Source: Natronosalvus vescus (GTDB lineage: Archaea; Halobacteriota; Halobacteria; Halobacteriales; Natrialbaceae). Taken from it: a stretch of DNA of 64,000 nucleotides. The position numbers and the translations under genes were made by a program. Below are positions 26,490 to 35,510 of the stretch, piece by piece. The first letter of the stretch is position 1; each line of letters begins with the position of its first letter. The stretch is taken from NCBI RefSeq assembly GCF_023973145.1, contig NZ_CP099546.1:930001-994000 (forward strand), written 5' to 3'. A model generated the notes under the pieces. The model was not told the origin of the DNA, searched no databases, and saw only the letters and a program-made list of their open reading frames with translations.

Positions 26490-26645
26490 ATGGATAGACA
26501 CGGCAAGTACCTCACGATATGCTATGTGTTACCATGTTAAATGTCTTGTTGCTTGTTGTTGCCGGCAAGACATGATTATGGGGGTGGGTATCGGCTGGGG
26601 GCCGACCGTCGGCTTTCCGTGATCGTCGTCGGCAATTCGCGTGGG

Positions 26646-26653
26646 TTTTTATC
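26646..26653 (+). promoter_or_regulatory. TATA box of polB
   Basis: TTTTTATC is about 27 nt before the chosen ATG at 26677, which supports that start and a leaderless mRNA. Confidence 0.5.
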
Positions 26654-26676
26654 CGGCGCCTCCAAATGCCGACATC

Positions 26677-29397
26677 ATGACTGACGCGGGCCAAACAGGG
26701 CTGGATGCCTTCTCGAGCGGGGACGAGGAACGCCCCGACGAGGAGGCCGCACACGTCGCCGGCAACGGCGGTGTGACAGCGGGTGAGGTAATCGACGTCA
26801 CTGCGGAGACGCTTCCGGACGCCACCGGTGCGTGTGAACTCGCTGTGATGCAGGTCGACTACACCGTCGCGGGTTACGGCGACGACGAGTACCCCATCGT
26901 CCACGTCTTCGGTCGGACGATGGACGACGAACTCGAGCACGTCAAGGTGCTCGGTTTTCGGCCCTACTTTTTTGCACCCACCGAGACGCTGTCGGAGGAC
27001 GCCCTCGAGCGCAACGACCGGATCACGGGCTGGGAGGAAACCGACGAGGACGAGGAACCTTACGAGAGTATTCGTGGTGAACGCCTGACGAAGATCTTCG
27101 GCCAGACGCCCCGCGACGTCGGCCAGATGCGCGACGAGTTCGAGCACTACGAGGCGGACATCCTGTTCCCGAATCGGTTGCTGATCGATAAGGACATCCG
27201 CAGCGGCGTTCGGGTTCCCGAGCGACGGGACGAGGACGGCACCATCGTCGTCCCCCACGACGAACTCGAGGCCTGCGAAGTGGATGCCGACCCCCGTGTA
27301 CAGACGTTCGACATCGAGGTCGACGACCGCAACGGCTTCCCGGAGGACGGCGAGGAGCCGATCATCTGTCTGGCCAGCCACGACTCCTACCGGGACGAGT
27401 ACATCCTGTGGATCTTCGAGGCCGACGAGGGAGACGGCGAAATTCCCGCCGACCTCACCGAGTACGAGCCGATCGAAGGCGATATCGGTCACGAGGTACG
27501 CGCGTTCGACGCCGAGGAGGCCATGCTCGAGGCGTTCCTTGAGTACATCGAGGAGACCGACCCCGACCTCCTGACGGGATGGAACTTCGACGACTTCGAC
27601 GCGCCGTACTTCCTCGACCGTCTCGAGGTGCTGGAGGGGCCACACCACGACTACGATCTCGATCCGGATCGCCTCTCCCGCATCGGCGAAGTCTGGCGAA
27701 GCAACTGGGGTGGCCCGGACATCAAGGGGCGGGTCGTCTTCGACCTGCTTTATGGCTACCAGCGGATGGTCTTCTCCGAACTCGATTCCTACCGGCTCGA
27801 CGCCGTTGGCGAGGCCGAACTCGGCGTCGGCAAGGAGCGCTACGCGGGCTCGATCGGCGACCTCTGGGAGGACGACCCCACTCGTCTGCTCGAGTACAAC
27901 TTGCGTGACGTCGAACTCTGTGTCGAACTCGATCGCCAGCAGTCGATCGTCGCCTTCTGGGACGAGGTGCGTTCGTTCGTCGGCTGTAAACTCGAGGACG
28001 CGCCGACTCCGGGAGACACCGTCGACATGTACGTCCTGCACGAGGCCCACGGGCGATTTGCCCTACCATCGAAGGGGCAACAGGAAGCCGGCGAGGAGTA
28101 CGAGGGTGGTGCCGTTTTCGATCCGATCACGGGCGTCAAAGAGAACGTCACCGTGCTCGACCTGAAGAGTCTGTACCCGATGTGCATGGTGACGGTCAAC
28201 GCCTCCCCCGAGACCAAGGTCGACCCCGAAACCTACGACGGTGAGACCCACGTCGCACCCTCGGGAACCCACTTCCGACAGGAACCGGACGGCGTCATGC
28301 GGGAGATGATCAACGAACTGCTCGCCGAACGTGAAGAGAAAAAGTCACTTCGAAACGAGCACGAACCCGGCACCCAGGCGTACGAACAGTACGACCGTCA
28401 GCAAGGAGCTGTCAAGGTTATTATGAATTCGCTCTACGGCGTTTCGGGGTGGGAACGCTTCCGCCTCTACGACAAGGAGGCTGCGTCCGCGATCACGGCG
28501 ACCGGCCGGGAAGTGATCGAGTTCACCGAAGAGGCCTCGAACGAAATCGGATACGACGTGGCCTACGGCGACACCGACAGCGTCATGCTCGAGCTCGGCC
28601 CCGACGTCTCGACGGAGGAGGCTATCGAGCAGTCGTTCGAAATAGAGGAGTACGTCAACGGCCGGTACGATGACTTCGCGCGCGAGGAACTCAACGCCGA
28701 CGAGCACCGCTTCCAGATCGAGTTCGAGAAACTCTACCGGCGATTCTTCCAGGCGGGGACGAAAAAGCGCTACGCGGGCCACATCGTCTGGAAGGAGGGC
28801 AACGACGTCGACGACATCGACATCACCGGCTTCGAGTACAAACGGTCGGACATCGCTCCCATCACCAAAGAAGTCCAGCATCGAGTGATCGAAATGATCG
28901 TTCGGGACGGCGATATCGACGCCGTGACCGACTACGTTGCCGGCGTGATCGACGATTTCCTCGAGGGGGACGTGAGCCTCGAGGAGATCGCGATTCCAGG
29001 CGGCATCGGCAAGCGCCTCGACAACTACGACACCGACACGGCCCACGTTCGTGGGGCGAAGTACGCCAACCGCCTCCTGGGGACGAACTTCGACCGGGGC
29101 AGCAAGCCGAAACGACTCTACCTCGAGCGCATCGATCCGTCCTTCTTCCGTCGCGTCGAGGAAGAAGAAGGGCTCGACCCCCACACCGACCCGATCTACG
29201 GCGCGTTCAAACGCGACCCGGACGTGATCTGTTTCGAGTACGACGACCAGATCCCCGAGGCGTTCGCCGTCGACTACGACAAGATGCTCGAGAAGACGCT
29301 GCAAGGGCCGATCGAGCGAATTCTCGAGGCGCTCGGGATGTCCTGGGACGAGGTAAAATCGGGACAGGAACAGACTGGTCTGGATAGCTTCATGTGA
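26677..29397 (+). CDS. polB: DNA polymerase family B
   Basis: The 906-residue replicative polymerase has a proofreading exonuclease with FDIEVD (211-216) and the polymerase motifs A DLKSLYPM (from 495), B KVIMNSLYG (580-588) and C YGDTDSVM (630-637). All catalytic Asp are present. No intein is inserted at motifs A, B or C, although haloarchaeal polB genes often carry them. Both ends carry PCNA-binding-like peptides: QTGLDAF at 6-12 and QTGLDSFM at the very end. ATG 26677 follows a TATA box; an upstream GTG frame is rejected. Confidence 0.97.
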   Translation: MTDAGQTGLDAFSSGDEERPDEEAAHVAGNGGVTAGEVIDVTAETLPDATGACELAVMQVDYTVAGYGDDEYPIVHVFGRTMDDELEHVKVLGFRPYFFAPTETLSEDALERNDRITGWEETDEDEEPYESIRGERLTKIFGQTPRDVGQMRDEFEHYEADILFPNRLLIDKDIRSGVRVPERRDEDGTIVVPHDELEACEVDADPRVQTFDIEVDDRNGFPEDGEEPIICLASHDSYRDEYILWIFEADEGDGEIPADLTEYEPIEGDIGHEVRAFDAEEAMLEAFLEYIEETDPDLLTGWNFDDFDAPYFLDRLEVLEGPHHDYDLDPDRLSRIGEVWRSNWGGPDIKGRVVFDLLYGYQRMVFSELDSYRLDAVGEAELGVGKERYAGSIGDLWEDDPTRLLEYNLRDVELCVELDRQQSIVAFWDEVRSFVGCKLEDAPTPGDTVDMYVLHEAHGRFALPSKGQQEAGEEYEGGAVFDPITGVKENVTVLDLKSLYPMCMVTVNASPETKVDPETYDGETHVAPSGTHFRQEPDGVMREMINELLAEREEKKSLRNEHEPGTQAYEQYDRQQGAVKVIMNSLYGVSGWERFRLYDKEAASAITATGREVIEFTEEASNEIGYDVAYGDTDSVMLELGPDVSTEEAIEQSFEIEEYVNGRYDDFAREELNADEHRFQIEFEKLYRRFFQAGTKKRYAGHIVWKEGNDVDDIDITGFEYKRSDIAPITKEVQHRVIEMIVRDGDIDAVTDYVAGVIDDFLEGDVSLEEIAIPGGIGKRLDNYDTDTAHVRGAKYANRLLGTNFDRGSKPKRLYLERIDPSFFRRVEEEEGLDPHTDPIYGAFKRDPDVICFEYDDQIPEAFAVDYDKMLEKTLQGPIERILEALGMSWDEVKSGQEQTGLDSFM
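26692..26712 (+). other. N-terminal PIP-like peptide of PolB
   Basis: The bases encode QTGLDAF, almost identical to the C-terminal QTGLDSF of the same protein. It lies in an acidic, probably disordered tail before the folded domain. Confidence 0.55.
29371..29394 (+). other. C-terminal PIP box of PolB
   Basis: The last eight residues QTGLDSFM fit QxxLxx(F)(F/M), the classic place and form for a PCNA-binding box in family B polymerases. Confidence 0.75.
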
Positions 29398-29624
29398 CGG
29401 CGTCTCGAGGTAGTCGACGCTCGAGATCGGGTACTCATCACGTTGGGTGGGGGTTTTAGCCAACCGACCGACCGCTCGAAAACCGTTCCGAACTCGGTTC
29501 GGATCTCCGCCTATATTTTACGATCGAGAAAATAATATTCCCGAATTAGCACCTCATCCACTCGGATACGAAACCATTATCAGGCTGACGCTCCACCCTT
29601 CAGACGACAGAGGTAACCGACTAT

Positions 29625-30536
29625 ATGGCACGTCTTGAACTTAAAAACCTGCACGCGAAAGTGGCTGAGGGCGACGAACAGATTCTCCACGGGGTCGACC
29701 TCGAGGTCAACTCCGGCGAGATCCACGCCCTGATGGGGCCGAACGGTTCGGGGAAGTCCACTGCTTCGAAGATCATCGCCGGCCACCCGGCCTACGAGGT
29801 CACAGAGGGTGAGGTCTTACTCCACCTCGAAGAGGGCGAATTCGGAGCGGAGATCGAGATTCCAGAGGACAAACGCACCTGGAATCTGCTCGACCTCGAG
29901 CCAAACGAGCGCGCAGCGCTGGGCGTCTTCCTCGGCTTCCAGTACCCTGCCGAGATCGAAGGCGTCACGATGACCAACTTCCTCCGGACGGCGCTCAACG
30001 CCAAGATCGCAGAGCGTGAGGAGTTGTTCGAGGACGAAGATGAGGAGACCGAGTCAGCGGACGAGGACGACGAACCCGTCCCATCGCCGATGGAAGGGCC
30101 TGCCGACGAAGGCGAGATCGGCGTCGGCGAGTTCCAGGATCTCCTCCGGGAGAAGATGGAACAGCTCGACATGGACGAGAAGTTCGCCCACCGCTACCTG
30201 AACGCCGGCTTCTCCGGCGGGGAGAAAAAGCAGAACGAAGTGCTCCAGGCGGCCATTCTCGAGCCCTCGATTGCCGTCCTCGACGAGATCGACTCCGGGC
30301 TGGACATCGACCGCCTGCAGGACGTCTCCAACGGGATCAACTCGCTGCGCGACGACCAGGGAACGGGCATCCTCCAGATCACGCACTACCAGCGCATCCT
30401 CGACTACGTCGAACCCGATCGCGTCCACATCATGCTCGACGGCAAGATCGTCAAGAGCGGCGACGCGAGCCTGGCCGAAGTACTCGAGGACAAGGGGTAC
30501 GACTGGGTACGTGAGGAAGTCTACGAGACGGCGTAA
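29625..30536 (+). CDS. sufC: SufC iron-sulfur assembly ATPase
   Basis: A 303-residue ABC ATPase of the SufBCD scaffold that builds Fe-S clusters in the cytosol. Walker A is GPNGSGKST (38-46), the signature FSGGEKKQNE and Walker B IAVLDEIDSGLD. An acidic Glu/Asp insertion at about 128-165 is longer than in bacterial SufC and looks like halophilic adaptation. sufB follows after 61 bp. The upstream 29512-29545 is AT-rich and could hold the operon promoter. Confidence 0.96.
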   Translation: MARLELKNLHAKVAEGDEQILHGVDLEVNSGEIHALMGPNGSGKSTASKIIAGHPAYEVTEGEVLLHLEEGEFGAEIEIPEDKRTWNLLDLEPNERAALGVFLGFQYPAEIEGVTMTNFLRTALNAKIAEREELFEDEDEETESADEDDEPVPSPMEGPADEGEIGVGEFQDLLREKMEQLDMDEKFAHRYLNAGFSGGEKKQNEVLQAAILEPSIAVLDEIDSGLDIDRLQDVSNGINSLRDDQGTGILQITHYQRILDYVEPDRVHIMLDGKIVKSGDASLAEVLEDKGYDWVREEVYETA

Positions 30537-30597
30537 CCAGATTCGACTAGCCAAACCGTAATACCGCTACGGCCGTAACCACAAACATATACCAATC

Positions 30598-32028
30598 ATG
30601 AGCTCAGAACAAGACCACCTCAAAGAGACCGACACCGAAGCTCGCTTCGACTTCAAACAGGAGGAGCGCTCGGCCGTCAGATCCGAGAAGGGGCTGACCG
30701 AAGAGGTCGTCCGCCTCATCTCCGAAGACAAGGACGAACCCGAGTGGATGCTCGAGCGTCGCCTTCGCGCGCTGAAGCAGTACCAGGCAATGCCGATGCC
30801 GACCGACTGGCCGGGTCAGCCCGACCTGTCGGGACTGGACGTCGAAGAGATCGTCCCGTACATTCGCCCGGACGTCGACAAACGTGAAGGCGTCGACGAC
30901 TGGGACGAACTCCCTGACGACATCAAGGACACCTTCGAGAAACTCGGCATTCCGGAAGCCGAGCGGAAGGCGCTCTCGGGCGTTGGCGCGCAGTACGAGT
31001 CCGAGATCGTCTACCAGAACATGCAAGAACAGTGGGAAGAGAAGGGCGTCATCTTCATGAACATGGACCAGGCGGTCAAGGATCATCCCGAGATCGTCAA
31101 GGAACACTTCATGACGACCTGTGTCCCCCCGAGCGACAACAAGTTCGCCGCGCTCCACGGCGCCGTCTGGTCGGGCGGCTCGTTCGTCTACGTCCCTGAA
31201 GACGTCACGGTCGAGATGCCCGTGCAGGCGTACTTCCGGATGAACTCCGAGGGGATGGGCCAGTTCGAGCACACGCTCATCGTCGCCGAACCCGGTTCGG
31301 AGGTTCACTACATCGAGGGCTGTTCCGCACCGAAATACGGCAAGCACAACCTCCACAGCGGGGGCGTCGAGGTCTTCGTCAAGGAGGGTGCGCACGTCCA
31401 GTACTCCACCGTACAGAACTGGTCGAAGAACACGTACAACCTCAACACCAAGCGCGCGCTCGTCGAGGAAGACGCCACGATGGAGTGGATCTCCGGCAGC
31501 ATGGGCTCGAAAGCGACCATGCTCTACCCGTGTTCGATCCTCAAGGGTCGCAACGCGACGGACACCCACATCACCATCGCGTTCGCCGGCGAGGGCCAGG
31601 ACATCGACACCGGTGCGAAGGTCTACCACAACGCGCCGAACACGAAATCGACGATCGAGTCCAAGTCGATCAGCAAAGACGGTGGCCGTACCAATTACCG
31701 CGGCCTCGTCCACATCGCCGACGGTGCCGAAGGATCGAGCACTGCCGTCGAGTGTGACGCGCTGATGTTCGACAACGAGTCGACCTCCGACACCATGCCG
31801 TACATGGAAATCGAGGAGTCGAAGGTCGACGTCGCCCACGAGGCGACGGTCGGGAAGATCGGTGACGAGGACATCTTCTACCTCCAGAGCCGCGGCCTGG
31901 ACGACGACGACGCAAAGAAGATGATCGTCGCCGGCTTCATCGAGCCGATCACCGAAGAACTGCCGATCGAGTACGCGGTCGAACTCAACCGCCTCATCGA
32001 ACTCGAGATGGAGGGAAGCCTCGGATAA
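30598..32028 (+). CDS. sufB: SufB Fe-S scaffold protein
   Basis: The 476-residue protein has the beta-helix core of SufB, with typical stretches VKDHPEIVKEHFMT, FVYVPEDVTVEMPVQAYFR, VHYIEGCSAPKY and the C-terminal EATVGKIGDEDIFYLQSRG. The Cys in EGCSAP is one that sits near the cluster site in the family. sufD begins 2 bp after its stop, so the three genes form one operon sufCBD without sufA, sufS or sufE here. Confidence 0.97.
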   Translation: MSSEQDHLKETDTEARFDFKQEERSAVRSEKGLTEEVVRLISEDKDEPEWMLERRLRALKQYQAMPMPTDWPGQPDLSGLDVEEIVPYIRPDVDKREGVDDWDELPDDIKDTFEKLGIPEAERKALSGVGAQYESEIVYQNMQEQWEEKGVIFMNMDQAVKDHPEIVKEHFMTTCVPPSDNKFAALHGAVWSGGSFVYVPEDVTVEMPVQAYFRMNSEGMGQFEHTLIVAEPGSEVHYIEGCSAPKYGKHNLHSGGVEVFVKEGAHVQYSTVQNWSKNTYNLNTKRALVEEDATMEWISGSMGSKATMLYPCSILKGRNATDTHITIAFAGEGQDIDTGAKVYHNAPNTKSTIESKSISKDGGRTNYRGLVHIADGAEGSSTAVECDALMFDNESTSDTMPYMEIEESKVDVAHEATVGKIGDEDIFYLQSRGLDDDDAKKMIVAGFIEPITEELPIEYAVELNRLIELEMEGSLG

Positions 32029-32029
32029 T

Positions 32030-33250
32030 ATGAGCACGACACCGACACAGGTACACGCCAATCTCACGGAGGAACAGGTACGCCAGATTTCGGGTGAACT
32101 CGCGGAGCCCGAGTGGATGCTCGAGACCCGTCTCGAAGCGCTCGAGGCGCTCGGGACGCTCGACATGCCGAAAGTGATCCGGACGCCGGGTCGCGACTGG
32201 ACGAACCTCCACGACCTCGACTTCGAGGCGCTGGTCGACCCGCTCAACGCAGCGGAAGAGAAAGACCAGTTCGGCCCCGACGACGTCGACGTGCTCTCGT
32301 GGGCCGACGCGCTCGTCGAACACGAGGAACTCGTTCGCAAGCACTTCGGCTCGATCGTCGACCCCCAGGAGAACTACCTGACCGCGCTTTCGACGGCGCT
32401 CTTCACGACGGGGACGGTCATCTACGTCCCCGAAGGTGTCGACGCCGAGGACGTCACGATCCGAACGGAGCAAAACTCCCAGTCGCTGTTCAACTATACG
32501 CTCGTGATCACCGAGGAGAATTCGTCGGTGACAATCCTCGAGCGCCAGTCCACCGGGACGGAACTCGAGGAGGAGCAGTACTACAGCGGCATCGTCGAAA
32601 TTGACGCGGGAGAAAACAGCTACGTCCAGTACGGCAGCCTCCAGAACCTCTCGGAGGACTCCTACTGCTTCACCGCCAAGCGCGGCGTGACCGACACCTA
32701 CGCGACGATCAACTGGATCGAGGGCAACATCGGTTCGAAGCTGACCAAGACCGAAACCTCAACCGTGCTGGAGGGCGACTCCTCGGAGTCTCAGATCGTC
32801 GGCGCGTTCTACGGCCACAACGACCAGCACTTCGACCTCGACGTCAAGGTCTGGCACCGCGCCGAGCACACCACCGCGGATCTCGTCACCCGTGGCGTCA
32901 CCGACGACGTCTCGCGCTCGGTGTACGAGGGCGTCCAGGACGTCGGTCGCGACGCTTGGGACACCAGCTCCTACCAGCGCGAGAACACCCTGATGCTGAG
33001 CGACGAGTCCGAGGCCGACGCCTCGCCGAAACTCATCATCAACAACCACGACACCGAGGCGAGCCACTCCGCGACGGTCGGGCAGATCGACGAGGAAGAC
33101 CTCCTCTACATGACCTCCCGCGGTGTCACCCCACGACTGGCCCGCAACATGCTCGTCGCGGGCTTCTTCGTACCCGTGCTCGAGGAAGTCGCCGTCGACG
33201 AACTGCGCGAGGATCTCGAGGCGCTCATCCAGGAGCGACTTCGAGACTGA
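32030..33250 (+). CDS. sufD: SufD Fe-S assembly protein
   Basis: The 406-residue paralog of SufB completes the SufBC2D complex. Family stretches include FTTGTVIYVPEGVDAE, WIEGNIGSKLTKTE, NNHDTEASHSATVGQIDEEDLLYMTSRG (split over about 340-370) and the end EELQ-type tail ALIQERLRD. The His in EASHSATVG corresponds to the SufD histidine implicated in cluster formation. The N-terminal 60 residues are acidic. Confidence 0.95.
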   Translation: MSTTPTQVHANLTEEQVRQISGELAEPEWMLETRLEALEALGTLDMPKVIRTPGRDWTNLHDLDFEALVDPLNAAEEKDQFGPDDVDVLSWADALVEHEELVRKHFGSIVDPQENYLTALSTALFTTGTVIYVPEGVDAEDVTIRTEQNSQSLFNYTLVITEENSSVTILERQSTGTELEEEQYYSGIVEIDAGENSYVQYGSLQNLSEDSYCFTAKRGVTDTYATINWIEGNIGSKLTKTETSTVLEGDSSESQIVGAFYGHNDQHFDLDVKVWHRAEHTTADLVTRGVTDDVSRSVYEGVQDVGRDAWDTSSYQRENTLMLSDESEADASPKLIINNHDTEASHSATVGQIDEEDLLYMTSRGVTPRLARNMLVAGFFVPVLEEVAVDELREDLEALIQERLRD

Positions 33251-33316
33251 CGCGGACGACGTATCGGGAAGAAGCGTTTTTCAGCGACGCTCGAATAGTT
33301 CCGTCTCGAGAGCACA

Positions 33317-33532
33317 ATGGACTCCGACGCCGCCTCACGACGCTCGATACTCGGTCTCTCCGGCGTGGCGAGTCTGTGTTGTCTCGCGCCCGGGGCGTTC
33401 GCTGCGACGGGTGGCGGCCTCGCAGGGGTTCTCGGCGCCGGCGGTACCCAAATCCTCGTCACCATACTCACTCTCGGCGCTATCGGTCTCGTTATTCGGC
33501 ATCGAACGGGCTGCACCGACTGCGAGTCGTAG
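33317..33532 (+). CDS. Small haloarchaeal membrane protein
   Basis: A 71-residue protein with two hydrophobic segments. The first (ILGLSGVASLCCLAPGAFAA) has a CC pair, the second is GTQILVTILTLGAIGLVI, and the tail TGCTDCES carries a CxxC. The four cysteines could bind a metal or form disulfides, a little like small mercury or copper transport proteins, but similarity is too weak to name. A T-rich box lies about 35-40 nt before the ATG. Confidence 0.65.
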   Translation: MDSDAASRRSILGLSGVASLCCLAPGAFAATGGGLAGVLGAGGTQILVTILTLGAIGLVIRHRTGCTDCES

Positions 33533-33636
33533 CTCGAGTCCAACCGTCCGGGACTCCTTGCTCAACCGATCGTGATCCCCGTCTCTTCGTGTGCAGTCTT
33601 GGAAGAGTACTAGTATCCCGGAGACACATCCCCGGT

Positions 33637-34269
33637 ATGGACGAGACGGATCGAAGCGACGATGAACAGCGGATGGACGGCCTCGAGGTGACCGCCTGCG
33701 AGCGGTGTCCCGAACTCGTCGACTCACGCAGCCAGATCGTCAACGGTGACGGCCCCAACGACGCGGACGTACTTTTCGTGGGCGAGGGCCCGGGGGCAAC
33801 CGAGGATCGAGAGGGGAAACCGTTCGTGGGTCGCAGCGGCTCCGTACTCGACGAGCAGTTGCGGATCGTCGGCCTCGACCGGGAAACGGTTCGCATCACC
33901 AACTGCGTGCGCTGTCGCCCACCGAAGAATCGGGATCCGACGAAGACTGAACTCGCCAACTGTCGAGGCTACCTCGAGACCGAAATCGACCGCCTCGACC
34001 CCGAGGTAATCGTTACGTTGGGCAAGGTGCCGAGCGAACACCTCCTCGAGCGGTCGGTCGCGGTGACGAAGGAGGCGGGTACCGTCGAGGACGTTCGACT
34101 CGGGGGAACGCCCCGTCGCGTACTGATCTGTCTCCACCCGGCGGCGACGCTGTACGACCGGAGCCAGCTCGAGACTTTCGAGGCGACGCTCGAGACGGCG
34201 GCGGAACTGGCGGGGGTCGATAGAAACGGCTCCAGTGGAGGCGGGCAGTCGCGATTGGACGGCTTCTGA
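33637..34269 (+). CDS. Uracil-DNA glycosylase, family 4/5 type
   Basis: The 210-residue enzyme removes uracil from DNA. The family motif FVGEGPGATEDREGKPFVGRSG (split at about 47-68), the cysteines CERC and CVRC of the 4Fe-4S site, and the HPAA motif near residue 168 are visible. The C-terminus QSRLDGF is a PCNA-binding-like peptide. ATG 33637 follows an AT-rich spot and gives MDETDRSDDEQRMDGLE; a second ATG 12 codons later is possible. Confidence 0.92.
   Translation: MDETDRSDDEQRMDGLEVTACERCPELVDSRSQIVNGDGPNDADVLFVGEGPGATEDREGKPFVGRSGSVLDEQLRIVGLDRETVRITNCVRCRPPKNRDPTKTELANCRGYLETEIDRLDPEVIVTLGKVPSEHLLERSVAVTKEAGTVEDVRLGGTPRRVLICLHPAATLYDRSQLETFEATLETAAELAGVDRNGSSGGGQSRLDGF
34246..34266 (+). 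other. C-terminal PIP-like peptide of the glycosylase
   Basis: The last seven residues are QSRLDGF, fitting QxxLxxF, after a Gly/Ser-rich linker. PCNA tethering of uracil glycosylase is known in other archaea; here it is inference. Confidence 0.6.
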
Positions 34270-34469
34270 ACGCGACCGAATTCGGTATGTCATTTATTTT
34301 TCGCTAACTCGTTCCTGAAAACGATCGTCTACTAATGGCCGAAGAAGTGTGAAAATCAGCGTAAACTCGAGGAGTGTATGGACAGAGTGTGTCACAATTC
34401 GCCAGGACACTGAATGGGTATGTAGGACACATAGAAACTCCTAAATGGGTTCGTTCATACTCTAACCTA

Positions 34470-35480
34470 ATGTCCGATCACAAACGGTGGACAAAAAAGC
34501 GGCGAACGTTTCTGAAAGGTGCAGGTGTGACGGCAACGGCGGGTCTCGCTGGTTGTCTCGGTGACCTTGGTGGGAGCGACGATGGTGACGTCGTACGGTT
34601 CGTACTCAACCCAGCAGAGGCTGACGTTTCGATCGAAGACCAGTACCAGCCGATGTTCGAGTACCTCGAGGAGGAAACTGGCGCAGAGATTGATCCTGTC
34701 CTCACGGACTCGTACGCGGCGACGCTGACCGCACTCCGCGACGATCAGGCCGACATTGCCGACACGTCGCCATCCGCAGCGGTTGCAGGTTCGGACGTCG
34801 CCGACGTCATCGGTATTCGGGTTGCCTTCGGTGCCGCACAGTACTTCTCCACGATTACGACGACGCCTGACAGTGGGATCGACGAACTCACTGACCTCGA
34901 GGGCGAGGAAGTGTACGCTGGGTCGACGCTGTCGGTCAGTGGAACGCTCGTTCCACTCTTGATGATGAACGAGGCTGGTCTCGACACTGGAACGGCACCT
35001 GATGGGGATCCGGTCGACTTCGACATCGCGTACGAAGACCATGCAACTGCTCGAAACCAGATGATCGTTCGAGACGAAGTCAAGGCAGCCCTGTCGGGCG
35101 CGTTCGTCTCCGCTCCATTGGTGCCACAGGAGCAGTTCGACGACTATCCAGACTTCGTCGACATCTCTGCGGAGTACGACGGTGCAGGCTCTGACATTGA
35201 CGACGAAGATGCGGATCCGAACGACGAACTCAAACTGCTCGACGTTTCCGACCCACTTCCTCGTGCGCCACTGATGTCCCGTTCTGACTGGGACGACGGC
35301 ATCCGTGATGACATCGAAGAAGCGATTCTCAACGTGACTGAGGAGGATCTGCAGCACGACGACGATTACGAGGGTGAGGAACTCTGGTTCACTGGTGTGC
35401 AGGAAGGGTCGATTGACGACTACGAACCGATTCAGGACGTTCTCGACACGCTTGGTCTCGAATTCGAAGACCTTGAATAG
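34470..35480 (+). CDS. phnD: PhnD-like phosphonate/phosphate-ester binding lipoprotein
   Basis: A 336-residue Tat lipoprotein (KKRRTFLKGAG, lipobox LAGC with Cys29). The mature part fits the PhnD family: FVLNPAEADVSIEDQYQPM, then a periplasmic-binding fold with YAGSTLSVSGTL. It should capture phosphonate, phosphite or phosphate ester outside the cell. It is followed by the ATPase and permease genes. The ATG 34470 gives the Tat signal; the frame upstream is not signal-like. The cassette has lower GC than its flanks. Confidence 0.9.
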   Translation: MSDHKRWTKKRRTFLKGAGVTATAGLAGCLGDLGGSDDGDVVRFVLNPAEADVSIEDQYQPMFEYLEEETGAEIDPVLTDSYAATLTALRDDQADIADTSPSAAVAGSDVADVIGIRVAFGAAQYFSTITTTPDSGIDELTDLEGEEVYAGSTLSVSGTLVPLLMMNEAGLDTGTAPDGDPVDFDIAYEDHATARNQMIVRDEVKAALSGAFVSAPLVPQEQFDDYPDFVDISAEYDGAGSDIDDEDADPNDELKLLDVSDPLPRAPLMSRSDWDDGIRDDIEEAILNVTEEDLQHDDDYEGEELWFTGVQEGSIDDYEPIQDVLDTLGLEFEDLE

Positions 35481-35510
35481 TCCCGTCAGAAAGAATATTT
35501 GGAATCGTGC

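Noticed and set aside
26512-28050. Long open frame antisense to polB
   Set aside because: The polymerase motifs are unambiguous on the plus strand; the antisense product has no recognisable features.
28150-28600. Possible inteins in polB
   Set aside because: Motifs A, B and C are contiguous with normal spacing, so no intein is inserted.
30604-32340. Long open frame antisense to sufB and sufD
   Set aside because: The same mirror effect. SufB and SufD are certain, and the antisense protein shows no domain.
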